The notes under the pieces are model-generated. The model saw only the letters and a list, made by a program, of their open reading frames with translations. It did not search any database and had not been told where the DNA came from. 64,000 nucleotides of DNA, taken from positions 1-64,000 of the forward strand of contig CP003180.1 in NCBI GenBank assembly GCA_000237975.1. Reading direction: 5' to 3'. Each line of letters opens with the position of its first letter. The stretch's first letter is position 1. The translations under genes were made by a program, and so were the position numbers. Below are positions 54,581 to 63,779 of this stretch, in pieces. This DNA is from Sulfobacillus acidophilus DSM 10332 (GTDB lineage Bacteria > Bacillota > Sulfobacillia > Sulfobacillales > Sulfobacillaceae).

Positions 54581-56035
54581 ATGGACGAAGATCCTGTCCG
54601 CTCACATGAACGGCTTCATCAAGTCTTTCACCTGGTTGATCTGTCGAGTCTATCCATTTCGAGTGTGGCGCCGATATTTAGCGTGGCGGCTGCGGGATCG
54701 GTCATGGTTCGGGCAGCCGGACCCGCGGTACCGTTGGCGATCGTCCTGATCGCGCTGCCATTTATAGCGAGTTCAGGGATATTTCTTTCTCTTAATCAGC
54801 ATTTTCCCAATGCCGGTGCATCGTACCATTGGTCTCGGCGAATTCTTGGATTTGATTATTCCAATTTTCAGGCGTGGATTATTATCATGGCATATTTTTG
54901 GTCGATTCCGCCCATTTTGATTCCCGCCGCTCAATTTACACTAAGCATCTTGGGCGACAACACTCCGACTAACCTGTTGCAAATCGTTGTGGCGATGGGC
55001 TGGGCCCTTTTTGCGACGAGCGTGTTGCTGTGGGGAGCAAAAATGACGGCCCGTGTTACGCAAATGTTTTTGGTTATCGAAGTTGTGTCCGTGCTCGTAA
55101 TGGGAATTTGGGGATATTCCGTATGGGGCCATGTGATTCACGGTGGAACCATTTTCGCGATTGGCCATATCCGGTGGCCGGGTGTAATCGTCTGCATGGT
55201 CATTGCCGCTACGATTGTAGATGGGTGGGAAATAGATTCATATGCGGCCGAGGAATCCCAAAAGCCCCTGATAGCCCCCGGATGGGGTGGCATCATCGGG
55301 GCACTAGGGGTTGCAGTCTACTATCTTACAATTTGGCCCATCCTGCTCCATGAGGTTCCCTTGCATACGTTGGAAACGAGTCCCGATGTGTTAACGATCT
55401 GGAGCAAAACTGTGGCGCCAGGATTTTTGCCATGGATTCGAATCGCTATCTTGGCGTCTACGGCGGGCTCGTTGTGGTTAACGAGCTATATTCTATCACG
55501 AGCGTTATTTGCCATGTCGCGTGATGGTGTCCTGCCGTTTTGGTTGGGACGACTGAATCGACACAAGGCACCTATGTGGGCCATAGTGATCCCGGTCGGA
55601 TCATCGGCGGCAGTGATTGTCTTACAGTTGATGTTTCCGTCCATGAATGCGCTGTTTACCTTGGTGCTAAGTGCCGCAGGATTTTTTTTGGTCGCGGAGT
55701 TTTTGTTGGACGGGATAAATATGGCGGTCTTTCTGTTACGTCATCACGCGACTCTGCGACATGATTTAAAAACCCATCATCATGCAGTGCTCTTTTTGGG
55801 ATCGTTATTTGTTGTTTTGACGTTGGGATTGCTGGAGGGTTTGTTCTTGGTTTATGGACCCAGGTACATCGGTCCGGACATTGATTGGGTTACCGTCGTT
55901 ATGATAGGGGTTGGTCTCCTGCATGTTTTATGGATCAAAGCGGTGCGACGACAACAAACTATTGTATTTAACCCGGACGCGGGGGATTTGTTTGCCGCTG
56001 GACCCGTTGCATGGCGTCTAAGCCAAGATAAATAA
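54581..56035 (+). CDS. amino-acid permease (APC superfamily)
   Basis: About 484 residues, about 12 hydrophobic helices. N-terminal helix with SISSVAPIFSVAAAGSVMV and the conserved NAGASYHWSRR, typical of the amino-acid/polyamine/choline permease group. ATG 54581 follows AAGGAGTG (end of the 131-bp repeat). Stand-alone; the substrate cannot be told from sequence. Confidence 0.88.
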   Translation: MDEDPVRSHERLHQVFHLVDLSSLSISSVAPIFSVAAAGSVMVRAAGPAVPLAIVLIALPFIASSGIFLSLNQHFPNAGASYHWSRRILGFDYSNFQAWIIIMAYFWSIPPILIPAAQFTLSILGDNTPTNLLQIVVAMGWALFATSVLLWGAKMTARVTQMFLVIEVVSVLVMGIWGYSVWGHVIHGGTIFAIGHIRWPGVIVCMVIAATIVDGWEIDSYAAEESQKPLIAPGWGGIIGALGVAVYYLTIWPILLHEVPLHTLETSPDVLTIWSKTVAPGFLPWIRIAILASTAGSLWLTSYILSRALFAMSRDGVLPFWLGRLNRHKAPMWAIVIPVGSSAAVIVLQLMFPSMNALFTLVLSAAGFFLVAEFLLDGINMAVFLLRHHATLRHDLKTHHHAVLFLGSLFVVLTLGLLEGLFLVYGPRYIGPDIDWVTVVMIGVGLLHVLWIKAVRRQQTIVFNPDAGDLFAAGPVAWRLSQDK

Positions 56036-56163
56036 CCCATCGAACAATCGTGGGTCCGTAATTGAAATCCGGAACATAACAACCATACGGTCGGTTTTGT
56101 CTGGCCGACGCTCCGAGGAGAACTTTTTCGGTTGTGTCGGAGACTGGGGGAGGAACCTCGTTG

Positions 56164-56287
56164 GTTACGGTGTCCAGTGCATCCGGCAGGCAAAGTGTGC
56201 CAACACCTCTCCGGTTTTGGGATATCGGTGTTCTAGCCATAAAGAGGCCTGCCTGACATGGCGTGCCTCCCGGATTAATCCCCTGTG
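56164..56287 (-). pseudogene. 3' fragment related to the 59085-59681 gene
   Basis: The minus strand reads REARHVRQASLWLEHRYPKTGEVLAHF then CRMHWTP and a stop, matching the end of the protein at 59085 (DARHVGQAFLWLERRYPKTEVVLARL...RMNWVP). Only the tail remains, so a former duplicate. Confidence 0.75.
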
Positions 56288-56352
56288 CTGAGCTCCGCGA
56301 TGAGGGATTTTGGATGGGGGACGTCGTCGCGACGCTGACGGCGCCATTTTTA

Positions 56353-58235
56353 GTGCGCCCGGCATGGGCGTGTGCTTTAAGGTGAAAGTCCTGAACGGGG
56401 GATGACCGTTCCAACCGTTAGCCCAAGGCAAGGGTGTCCACCGCGAGGTGGAATCTGAAGGAAGCCGGCGGCAAACCTTCGGCCGGACGAACAGGAAGTG
56501 CATCCGAGGCGGGGCGCGTGGGGCGAGTTCGCTAAACAGAACGAAGCCCGATACGGTCAAGCGCGCGTCACGTAAATGCACCCGGTAGGTGGAGGGACAG
56601 TACACGCTCTTACCCGGGGAGATCTCCTGCAGTACCGTCGAACGGGAAGGCGCACCGTCAGGTGCGCGTGATGCGGGAGAAGTCAGCCGAGGCTGTAGTA
56701 GGCCAGCGCGGCCGCGCTGGCTGAAGGGCCGAACATCACCAGATAGAGGTGCAGTTCATGGATTCGTGGGAAACACGACGACAGCCGAATACCTCGCCAT
56801 GCGAGGGCCTCGTGCCGGAAGAACGGGTGAAGCCCGGGGGGCCGTCACAGGCGCCGAGTGTTTCTTCGGCATCCCGACCCCCGCCACCCGACGTGTCGAA
56901 CAATAGCCTCATGGAGGCGATTTTGGATGGGAACAATCTGAAGCTGGCGCTCAAACGCGTCCGGGCCAATCAAGGCGCCCCGGGCGTGGATGGGGTCACC
57001 ACGGACGAATTCGTGGACTACCTCTGGGAGCACTGGCCGACGATTCAAGGGCAATTACGGGCGGGCACCTATCATCCACAGCCTATCCGGGGGGTCGAAA
57101 TCCCGAAACCGACCGGGGGCGTGAGAATGCTCGGTATCCCGACCGCGATTGACCGCTTCATCCAGCAAGCCGTATTGCAAGTGCTCACGCCGATCTTTGA
57201 CCCCCAGTTCTCCGACCACAGCTACGGGTTTCGCCCCGGACGCAGTGCCCACCAAGCGGTACGACAAGTGCGTCGGCAGGCGGAAGCGGGGGCCGAGTGG
57301 GTGATCGACCTCGACTTGGAGAAATTCTTCGACCGGATAAATCATGACATCCTGATGGCGCGCGTCGCGCGCCGAGTCCAAGACCCTCAGGTACTTCGAC
57401 TCATCCGCCGATACCTCCAAGCGGGGCTCATGCTCCACGGGGTGAGTACACCCCGCACGCAAGGGGCCGCCCAAGGTGGTCCCCTGAGTCCCTTGCTCGC
57501 CAATATTCTATTGGATGACCTGGACAAGGAGCTCGCGCGTCGTGGGTTGGCGTACGTCCGCTATGCGGACGACGCGATGATACTGGTGCATTCCCGCCGG
57601 GCTGGGGAGCGCGTCTTGGCATCGGTGAGCCGATACCTCGACCGCACGCTCCATCTCCCGGTGAACCTCACCAAAAGTGCGGTGGACCGGCTGGTGCGCC
57701 GCACGTACCTGGGGTTCAAATTCCTCAAATCCCGGGCCCAATACCGACTCGGGATCGCTCCGGAGTCCCTGCGGCGGGTCAAGGGCCGACTGCGGGAACT
57801 CACCGACCGGCATGCCCCCGGACGCCTCACAGCGCGAATTCAAGCCGTCAATCGGTTCTTGGCGGGATGGGTGGGATATTTTGCCTTAGCCGAGACGCCG
57901 ACACCTCTGCGGGAGCTCGACAGCGGGATTCGCCATCGCTTCCGGGCCATCGTTTGGCGTCGGTGGAAACGCGTCCGCACGCGGTATCGGGAACTACGGG
58001 CGCTCGGGGTGCCCGCGTGGAAAGTCGGGGAACTCGCCAATGCACGCAAAGGCCCTTGGCGCATGGCCGCAGGGCCCTTAAACAGCGTGCTGACGGTGAG
58101 CTACTGGGATGCACACGGCTTGCACCGCCTCCTCAACCTGTACGAGGCGACACGTCTACGCTGGTCATGAACCGCCGTATACCGAACGGTACGTACGGTG
58201 GTGTGAGAGGGCGCGGGCTAGTCACCCGCCCCTAC
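56353..58235 (+). mobile_element. group II intron
   Basis: The 5' end GTGCGCCCGGCATGGGCG fits the bacterial group II 5' consensus. ~400 nt of ribozyme sequence precede the RT gene. After its stop comes a domain V-like hairpin (CCGCC...GGTGG) and a domain VI-like stem (GGGCGCGGG...CCCGCCCC) ending CCTAC. It lies between the gene fragment at 56164 and the gene at 58390. Confidence 0.8.
56758..58170 (+). CDS. ltrA: group II intron reverse transcriptase/maturase
   Basis: 470 residues. RT domain with [38 protein letters not shown] and catalytic [10 protein letters not shown], then a maturase X domain ([20 protein letters not shown]). No C-terminal HNH endonuclease is visible. ATG 56758 follows AGAGGT. 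Confidence 0.93.
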   Translation: MDSWETRRQPNTSPCEGLVPEERVKPGGPSQAPSVSSASRPPPPDVSNNSLMEAILDGNNLKLALKRVRANQGAPGVDGVTTDEFVDYLWEHWPTIQGQLRAGTYHPQPIRGVEIPKPTGGVRMLGIPTAIDRFIQQAVLQVLTPIFDPQFSDHSYGFRPGRSAHQAVRQVRRQAEAGAEWVIDLDLEKFFDRINHDILMARVARRVQDPQVLRLIRRYLQAGLMLHGVSTPRTQGAAQGGPLSPLLANILLDDLDKELARRGLAYVRYADDAMILVHSRRAGERVLASVSRYLDRTLHLPVNLTKSAVDRLVRRTYLGFKFLKSRAQYRLGIAPESLRRVKGRLRELTDRHAPGRLTARIQAVNRFLAGWVGYFALAETPTPLRELDSGIRHRFRAIVWRRWKRVRTRYRELRALGVPAWKVGELANARKGPWRMAAGPLNSVLTVSYWDAHGLHRLLNLYEATRLRWS

Positions 58236-58389
58236 TCGATTATCGTAGAACTGGTGCAGTTGAACATACGGACCCATGCACCTCTCCTTACCGGGTCGGC
58301 CGGCACCCTCGAACCAATTAGCACACGATACGGGCAAGTCCGATGGCGGGGTTGTTCTCGTGATCTTCCGGACGGAATAGGCCTTCGAG

Positions 58390-59004
58390 TTAAAAGACGA
58401 TGGTTTTTGGGGTAAATTCGTATATCTGCTCCGATGAACAAAGATCGCCACGATGGGGCGGCCTGGGGTGGGGCTTGACTAGGAGCCGGATGGAGATACC
58501 GTCCACGTTGTCCGGTAGCGGGGGCGCCACGACGAAATCCTGCTGAATCCACGATTGGCTTCCTCCTCCATGAGTTGACCAAGCCCGGAACGGTGCATCG
58601 AGATCGAGCATCAAACCGGGCATGGTGGCCGGCGCATTATTTTCCACTTCAACCGTTACCCGCACGACGGAGGCATTGTCATATTGGCGAAGACTGAGTA
58701 TGGTATATGTCGCGCCGTCTTGTGAACGTGACCGGGCCAACGGGATAAATGCCCGAAAGCCCTCGGGGCGAACCCGGTGGCGGGATTCGCTCAGATGATA
58801 GAGTGTGACAAAGACCCTCTCCAAATCGTGGGCGCTGACCTGACACTGTTCGGCCCATTGGGCGACTAAGGCCTTCGGGGGCAAACCGGGGAGATCATGG
58901 GATATTTTTTGCCGGCGTTTTAAGAGCCGGGCGGTCGCCATATCAATCGATTGGAGTCCTTCGTGATATTGCGCAAGGGAAAACACCAAGTCGTATTCAT
59001 CCAT
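58390..59004 (-). CDS. hypothetical protein
   Basis: 204 residues. N-terminal half helical (LLKRRQKISHDLPGLPPKALVAQW), C-terminal half beta-rich (VVRVTVEVENNAPATMPGLMLDLDAPF). No family recognised. ATG 59004 after GGAGAGG. Follows the 59085 gene by 80 nt on the same strand, so probably an operon. Confidence 0.65.
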   Translation of the reverse strand: MDEYDLVFSLAQYHEGLQSIDMATARLLKRRQKISHDLPGLPPKALVAQWAEQCQVSAHDLERVFVTLYHLSESRHRVRPEGFRAFIPLARSRSQDGATYTILSLRQYDNASVVRVTVEVENNAPATMPGLMLDLDAPFRAWSTHGGGSQSWIQQDFVVAPPLPDNVDGISIRLLVKPHPRPPHRGDLCSSEQIYEFTPKTIVF

Positions 59005-59084
59005 TCTTTTGGCCTCTCCGGATATTTTTTCCAACTATACCCGAAATCCCTCCTGAAGTCCTGCAAGAGCATGCGGGACGCGGG

Positions 59085-59681
59085 CTAAGGAACCCAATTC
59101 ATCCGACGGGGAGGGCGGGCCGGAAGGCCTTTCAGAAGACGTGCGAGGACCACTTCCGTCTTCGGGTACCGGCGTTCAAGCCATAGAAACGCTTGCCCGA
59201 CGTGGCGGGCGTCTTGAGTCAGGCCCCAGCGTAACACCATGATGTCTTTGGGATCGGTGACGCCTAACTCCCGGGCCGCTTTACTGGGCGGATACCGAAA
59301 CAGTTCATTGGGTTCCACTGTAATGGGAGGCAGAGAGGCGTCAAGAATGCAATGGTCCAGGGAAATCGGACCCGAGATGGTCGACCCGGTAAAATCGGTG
59401 TTTTCCAGGTTGCACGATACAAAATGGATTAATGACAAATCAGCCGTCAGGGCTGCCGGGGCGACATGTTGAACCGTCAGCCGGTAATGGACCCGAAATT
59501 TGGAATTCCGAATCGCGTCGTTTAGGCGCTCGATGTAGGTTTCGAGCTCTCGGCCGCGCTCCATGGCGAAACGGCTGACATCGATGATACTGGAAATATG
59601 ATGTCCCTGGACGGTCAGCATATCGTCGGGGAGTCGCACCGGATAGTCGTCAAAGCCGTTGCGTATTCCAGTGCAATCCAC
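59085..59681 (-). CDS. hypothetical protein, N-terminus uncertain
   Basis: 198 residues. Middle part LIHFVSCNLENTDFTGSTIS resembles a short pentapeptide-repeat stretch. The C-terminus RHVGQAFLWLERRYPKTEVV is duplicated as a remnant at 56164. The GTG start lies close to the IS21 right end, so the true N-terminus may have been cut off by that element. Confidence 0.55.
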   Translation of the reverse strand: MDCTGIRNGFDDYPVRLPDDMLTVQGHHISSIIDVSRFAMERGRELETYIERLNDAIRNSKFRVHYRLTVQHVAPAALTADLSLIHFVSCNLENTDFTGSTISGPISLDHCILDASLPPITVEPNELFRYPPSKAARELGVTDPKDIMVLRWGLTQDARHVGQAFLWLERRYPKTEVVLARLLKGLPARPPRRMNWVP

Positions 59682-60308
59682 CAGGTATTCCGGTAATTCG
59701 CCACCAGGGTGTCCGGTAATTCGTCACCGGGTAGTCCGGTAAATGGCCACCACCCCGTGGGCGAGGTTACGATTCTGTTGTACCTGACGCCGCCATCGAC
59801 GGCAAGCTTTTTCGCAGGGACTCGCCCCGCAGTTCGATCCGATAGGCTTGGTGGACGATGCGGTCGAGCACGGCATCGGCGATGGTGGCATCGGCAAACA
59901 CGCTATGCCACTGGTTGACCGGAACTTGGCTGGTGATGATCGTGGCCGTCCGCTGATTGCGGTCGTCAAGAATTTCCCACAGATCGCGGGCCTGATCCGC
60001 GTTCAGCGGCTTCCCCCAATCATCCACAATCAACAGGTCGACCTGGGCCCAAGCCTTCAAGGCTTGGGGATAGGTGTGCTCCAGCCGGGCGACCAGGAGT
60101 TCCCCCAATAGTCGGCTCAGTCGAATGTAGCGGACACGATGATCTTGGCGGCAGGCAGCATGCCCCAAGGCACAGGCCAGAAAGGTCTTCCCACAGCCCG
60201 CCGGTCCCGTCAGCAGGACGGTGTGATGGGCCAGGATCCACTGGCCGGTCAGTAACTGCTGAAACTGCCCGCGGTCGAGTCCGCGGGGCACCTGATAGTC
60301 CACGGCTT

Positions 60309-61722
60309 GAGAATGCCCCATTTTTCGTGGAAATTGAAACTAGCGATCCCGATGGCTCTCTGGTTTACTAGAGAGGTCTAACCCATCATGAAGGAGGAAT
60401 CGCTAGTGGCTTCCAGTATAACGAAAAAGTCCCGCTCGGAACAGACGCTGACCGTGCCGTGGGTAGACATTCTCCAGGATGCGGAAGACGGCTTATTGGC
60501 GCTGTCGATCCGGGTCGGATTGCAGGTCTTGCAACAGATGATGGCGGCCGAGGTGGAGCAGTTAGCGGGGCCTAAAGGACGTCATGATCCGCAACGCCAA
60601 GCGGTCCGACACGGGACCGAAGTCGGGAGCGTCTTTTTGGGGGATCGCAAAATCTCCGTTTCGCACCCACGGGTGCGGGCAGCCGATGGCTCGGAGGAAA
60701 TTCCGTTAGACACCTACCATCAGTTTCAGGACCCGACGCTGGCGACCCAAGCCGTACTGGAACGGATGCTGTATGGCTTAGCGAGCCGCCAGCAGCGCCA
60801 TGCCGATGCCGCCTTTGAATCCGCGATGGAGCAGCCGGGCCCCAGCAAAAGCACGGTGAGCCGGCGCTTTATCCAAGCCACCCAACAGGCCCTCGACCGC
60901 TTCCTCCAACGCCGGTTGGATGACCGGACGTGGGTTGTGGTGATGATCGATGGTTTGCGCGTGGCCGACCACATGGTGGTCGGGGCCTTAGGGATTGATG
61001 CGGAAGGCCACAAACGCGTACTGGGATTGGTGGAAGGGGCCACCGAAAATCATACCGTGGTCACGGCCTTATTACAGGATCTGATCACCCGCGGCCTGAC
61101 GGCCGCGCACGGATTACTCGTGGTCATCGATGGCGCCAAGGCCTTAGCCAAAGCGGTGCGCGAGGTCTGGGGGGATCGCGTCCTCATCCAACGCTGCCAA
61201 ATTCACAAGCAACGGAATGTGCTGGACCACCTGCCGAAATCGGCCGAAAATCGTGTCCGCCAGCGCTTACGGAAAGCGTATCAAGAACCGGATGCGGACA
61301 AGGCCGCCCAGGCATTAGAAGCGCTCGCGAAAGAGCTTGAACGGGACCATCCCGGCGCCGCCGGGAGCCTCCGAGAAGGGTTGGAAGAGACCCTCACCGT
61401 GCAGCGTTTGGGTCTTCCGGGCCTCTTGCGCCAAACGTTGGCCAACACCAATGCCATGGAATCTCTTAACAGTCAATTTCGGACCCATGCGCAGAACGTC
61501 AAACATTGGACCAATGGGCAACAAGTCTTACGCTGGTTGGCGTCGGCGAGCTTTTTCATCGAAGACACGTTGACGCGGATCCCGGGCTATCGCGAGATTC
61601 CCGTGTTGCAAACGGCCTTAAAATCAGCAGTGGCGCATAAACCCGAACAAAAAACCGAGCAAATCGGTTAAATCATGAGAAAGGATACGCTAGCGAAATT
61701 CCACGAAACCTGGGACAACCTC
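60309..61722 (+). mobile_element. IS256-family element, copy 2 of an identical pair
   Basis: Same 1414 bp and ends as 19921-21334. Target duplication CCACGGCTT at 60300-60308 and 61723-61731. Confidence 0.97.
60406..61671 (+). CDS. IS256-family transposase, identical copy
   Basis: Same protein as at 20018-21283 (421 residues from GTG 60406). Identical residue for residue, showing a recent transposition between two places in this window. Confidence 0.93.
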   Translation: MASSITKKSRSEQTLTVPWVDILQDAEDGLLALSIRVGLQVLQQMMAAEVEQLAGPKGRHDPQRQAVRHGTEVGSVFLGDRKISVSHPRVRAADGSEEIPLDTYHQFQDPTLATQAVLERMLYGLASRQQRHADAAFESAMEQPGPSKSTVSRRFIQATQQALDRFLQRRLDDRTWVVVMIDGLRVADHMVVGALGIDAEGHKRVLGLVEGATENHTVVTALLQDLITRGLTAAHGLLVVIDGAKALAKAVREVWGDRVLIQRCQIHKQRNVLDHLPKSAENRVRQRLRKAYQEPDADKAAQALEALAKELERDHPGAAGSLREGLEETLTVQRLGLPGLLRQTLANTNAMESLNSQFRTHAQNVKHWTNGQQVLRWLASASFFIEDTLTRIPGYREIPVLQTALKSAVAHKPEQKTEQIG

Positions 61723-61945
61723 CCACGGCTTCGGGGGATGCGGCCAACCGCAATTGCGCCTCGCGGAGCCGGCGGGCCCACCGCCGGTTTTGGCGGTGCA
61801 CCCATTCCGCATCCACGAGCAAACCGAACCGCTCATCGAAGCTCAACTCGGCCATGGTGGGATCGGCCTGTTGCCGCGCCCAGGCCTCCGCCATCGCGGA
61901 GAGCCGGAGCGCTTGCAAATGATCACGGGTTGCATTCGGTAACAT

Positions 61946-62262
61946 CAGGGATTCCTCCTCCGATTTTTGGTAATACGCCGGACCGCGGACATTGGGATGC
62001 GGTGGAACCGCGGTGGGCTCCGACGACGCATCCGCCAGGTGCTTGGCCAATGCCGTCACCGCCCGGGCGGTGTACAGTTCCCGCGCCACGGCTTGGGCTG
62101 CGGCCGCTTCCAAGGTCTCCGCGCTGTGCGATTGGCCAATCTTCAGGATTCCCACACAGGTGCGATAGGCCTGGTCCGGGTGTTTCATGCGCGGGAGCAC
62201 CACCGTAATGAGCTGCGCAGTGTGCGGACCGACCTGGGCGGCCGGGGTCGACGCCTTGGGGT
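61946..62262 (-). pseudogene. istA: IstA C-terminal fragment
   Basis: Ends ...HPNVRGPAYYQKSEEESL, the usual IstA tail (NxRGxxYY), and is in the same frame as istB with no stop between, so as written the two would be fused. The upstream part is missing. About 105 codons remain. Confidence 0.75.
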
Positions 62263-62519
62263 TAGTGCATGAACGCATTCCCAATGCGACCCCCAACCGG
62301 AACGCCCATATTGAGTCCTGGCACAGTGTCTTGGAAGCGGAATGTCTGGGCAATCAGGTGTTTCACACGCTGGCGGAGGCCTATGAGGCGATGGCCCGGT
62401 GGATTACGTTTTACAACGAACGACGGATGCATGGCAGTTTACAGGATTGGCCGCCGGCCCAGTTCTATGCTTGGGCCCTGAAGGGGATGGCTCCGCCCAT
62501 TCCGCCCGTCCGGTGCTAA
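62263..62519 (+). pseudogene. IS3 OrfB C-terminal remnant
   Basis: HERIPNATPNRNAHIESWHSVLEAEC (catalytic Glu) and FYNERRMHGSLQDWPPAQF are the last third of an OrfB related to the one at 23257. Start and first two catalytic residues lost. Confidence 0.85.
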
Positions 62520-62569
62520 TCCAGGACCTGCCAAGCGAATAGGAATGATTCCCATCGTCATGAAAGTCC

Positions 62570-62878
62570 TTGACAAAGGACGGGTTGTTCAGGATCGTCC
62601 AGTTATTGGGAGCTGGCCCGTTCCCAGAGACCGTCAGCCCACATCTTCTCCGTCACTCGAAGGCCATGCACCTGTTGCAAGCGGGAGTGAATCTGATCTA
62701 TATCCGCGACTTTCTCGGGCACAGCGATGTCACAACGACCGAGATTTATGCGCGGGCCGATGCCGAAATGAAGCGTCAGGCACTGGAATCAGCCACTATT
62801 CCGGGAGTCGACCGTGCTCCGATGTCATGGACCGAGGATGCCGATCTCATGCAGTGGTTGGCACAACTGGGAAGGTAA
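62570..62878 (+). pseudogene. tyrosine recombinase, C-terminal part
   Basis: SPHLLRHSKAMHLLQAG (H-x-x-R) and IRDFLGHSDVTTTEIYARAD (GH...Y nucleophile) are the catalytic box of a tyrosine recombinase. The C-terminal region (MKRQALESATIPG...WLAQLGR) resembles the third recombinase of trio (RIT-type) elements. The first half is missing. Confidence 0.8.
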
Positions 62879-62967
62879 CCGCAATTCGATCTCTTGTTAT
62901 GGAGAGTGTTCGCGACGGTCATCCGTACGGATCATGATGCGGGTGGCCGTTTCTTACCATAACCTAC

Positions 62968-63011
62968 AGCTCTACATAATTGCCGTTATGTAGAGCTCCA
63001 CATAACGGCAA
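62968..63011. promoter_or_regulatory. two overlapping perfect palindromes, possible recombinase site
   Basis: AGCTCTACATAA / TTATGTAGAGCT (12-bp arms, 6-bp loop) overlaps TTGCCGTTATGT / ACATAACGGCAA (12-bp arms, 8-bp spacer). The second has the arm/spacer size of a tyrosine-recombinase core site and lies 90 bp after the recombinase remnant. Its right arm runs into an istB Walker A codon. Confidence 0.6.
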
Positions 63012-63210
63012 AACCCACTGCTCCTTAGCGCTGGGATATGCCGCCTGCGAGCGGGGGCTCACAGTCCGGTTCTTTCCCGTAACCGATCTGGTCATGCGCC
63101 TCAGTGAAGCTAAGCGGAGCGGCACCGTTGAGCGGTTGCTGCGGGATCTCCAGCGGGCGGATCTGATTATTTTGGATGAGTGGGGTGTGCGCTTGGAAGT
63201 GGCCGCCTAA
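63007..63210 (+). pseudogene. istB: IstB fragment
   Basis: GKTHCSLALGYAACERGLTVRF to LLRDLQRADLIILDEWG: Walker A to Walker B of an IS21 IstB close to that at 2568. Both ends lost. Confidence 0.85.
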
Positions 63211-63779
63211 CGCGGCTACGCGGACGAGTTTGAAATCTGCCTTAGCCAGACAGTGGGCTCGATATGAGAATGGCCCATCATCGCCCGGCTTATCCGAACG
63301 GGAAACCCGACGGGGAGTAGAGCATGCCGGGAAAAGGCCCACGTCCGTCAACCATCAGACGGCGACTGCGGGTCAGATGACCAGGACGGTATGAGGATAA
63401 AGGCTGATCTGCCTGAACGACAGCGAGAGGGGTTTTATCGTCAACTGCGGCGGAACGATGGTTACCAACGCCGTATGGACGCGCGGTGGCGTCGAGTAGA
63501 CCCCACGGCGACCACCACCATATCGCGCGTCCGCCCAGCCGCCCTCCGCGGAAAATCGCCAACGTCGTATCCGACAGCCGTCCATGCTGGTTCAAGCTCG
63601 TCTAACCAAGGATGACCTAAACCGGAATGCGGACCGTCGGTCAGCTATGCGCAACGGCGCTGAATATCCGGCAGGGTCACGGAGTCCCCGTAGTAGTCAG
63701 CGGTCGGGAAAGCCGACCACAGGGCGAAGGGGGACAGTTTACTCTCTAAGACACGTCAGGGAAGGATGCGTGAGGCATC
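63211..63779 (+). other. probable ribozyme part of a second group II intron
   Basis: No gene seen. The segment just before the RT gene (CACGGAGTCCCCGTAGTAGTC ... GGGCGAAGGGGGACAG region, about 63679-63738) has the usual sequence upstream of group II intron ORFs. The 5' boundary was not found. Confidence 0.5.

Larger units (their letters stand above)
59767..61945 (-). pseudogene. istB: IstB split by IS256
   Basis: ATG 61945 begins MLPNATRDHLQALRLSAMAEAW and reads to the IS256 insertion point at 61732. After the element it resumes at 60308 with DYQVPRGLDRGQFQQLLTG, Walker A TGPAGCGKTF, Walker B DLLIVDDWG, and ends at 59767. The 9-bp duplication CCACGGCTT flanks the insertion. Otherwise intact. 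Confidence 0.88.
59682..62262 (-). mobile_element. IS21-family element, third type, truncated and hit by IS256
   Basis: Right end marked by three TCCGGTAA repeats (about 59690, 59712, 59735). Contains istB split by IS256 at 60309-61722 and only the last ~105 codons of istA. The left part is replaced by IS3 remnants. Confidence 0.8.

Noticed and set aside
59688-59745. Short tandem repeats that might suggest a CRISPR array
   Set aside because: Three TCCGGTAA repeats with ~23-bp spacing are the multiple terminal repeats of an IS21 element; no cas genes.
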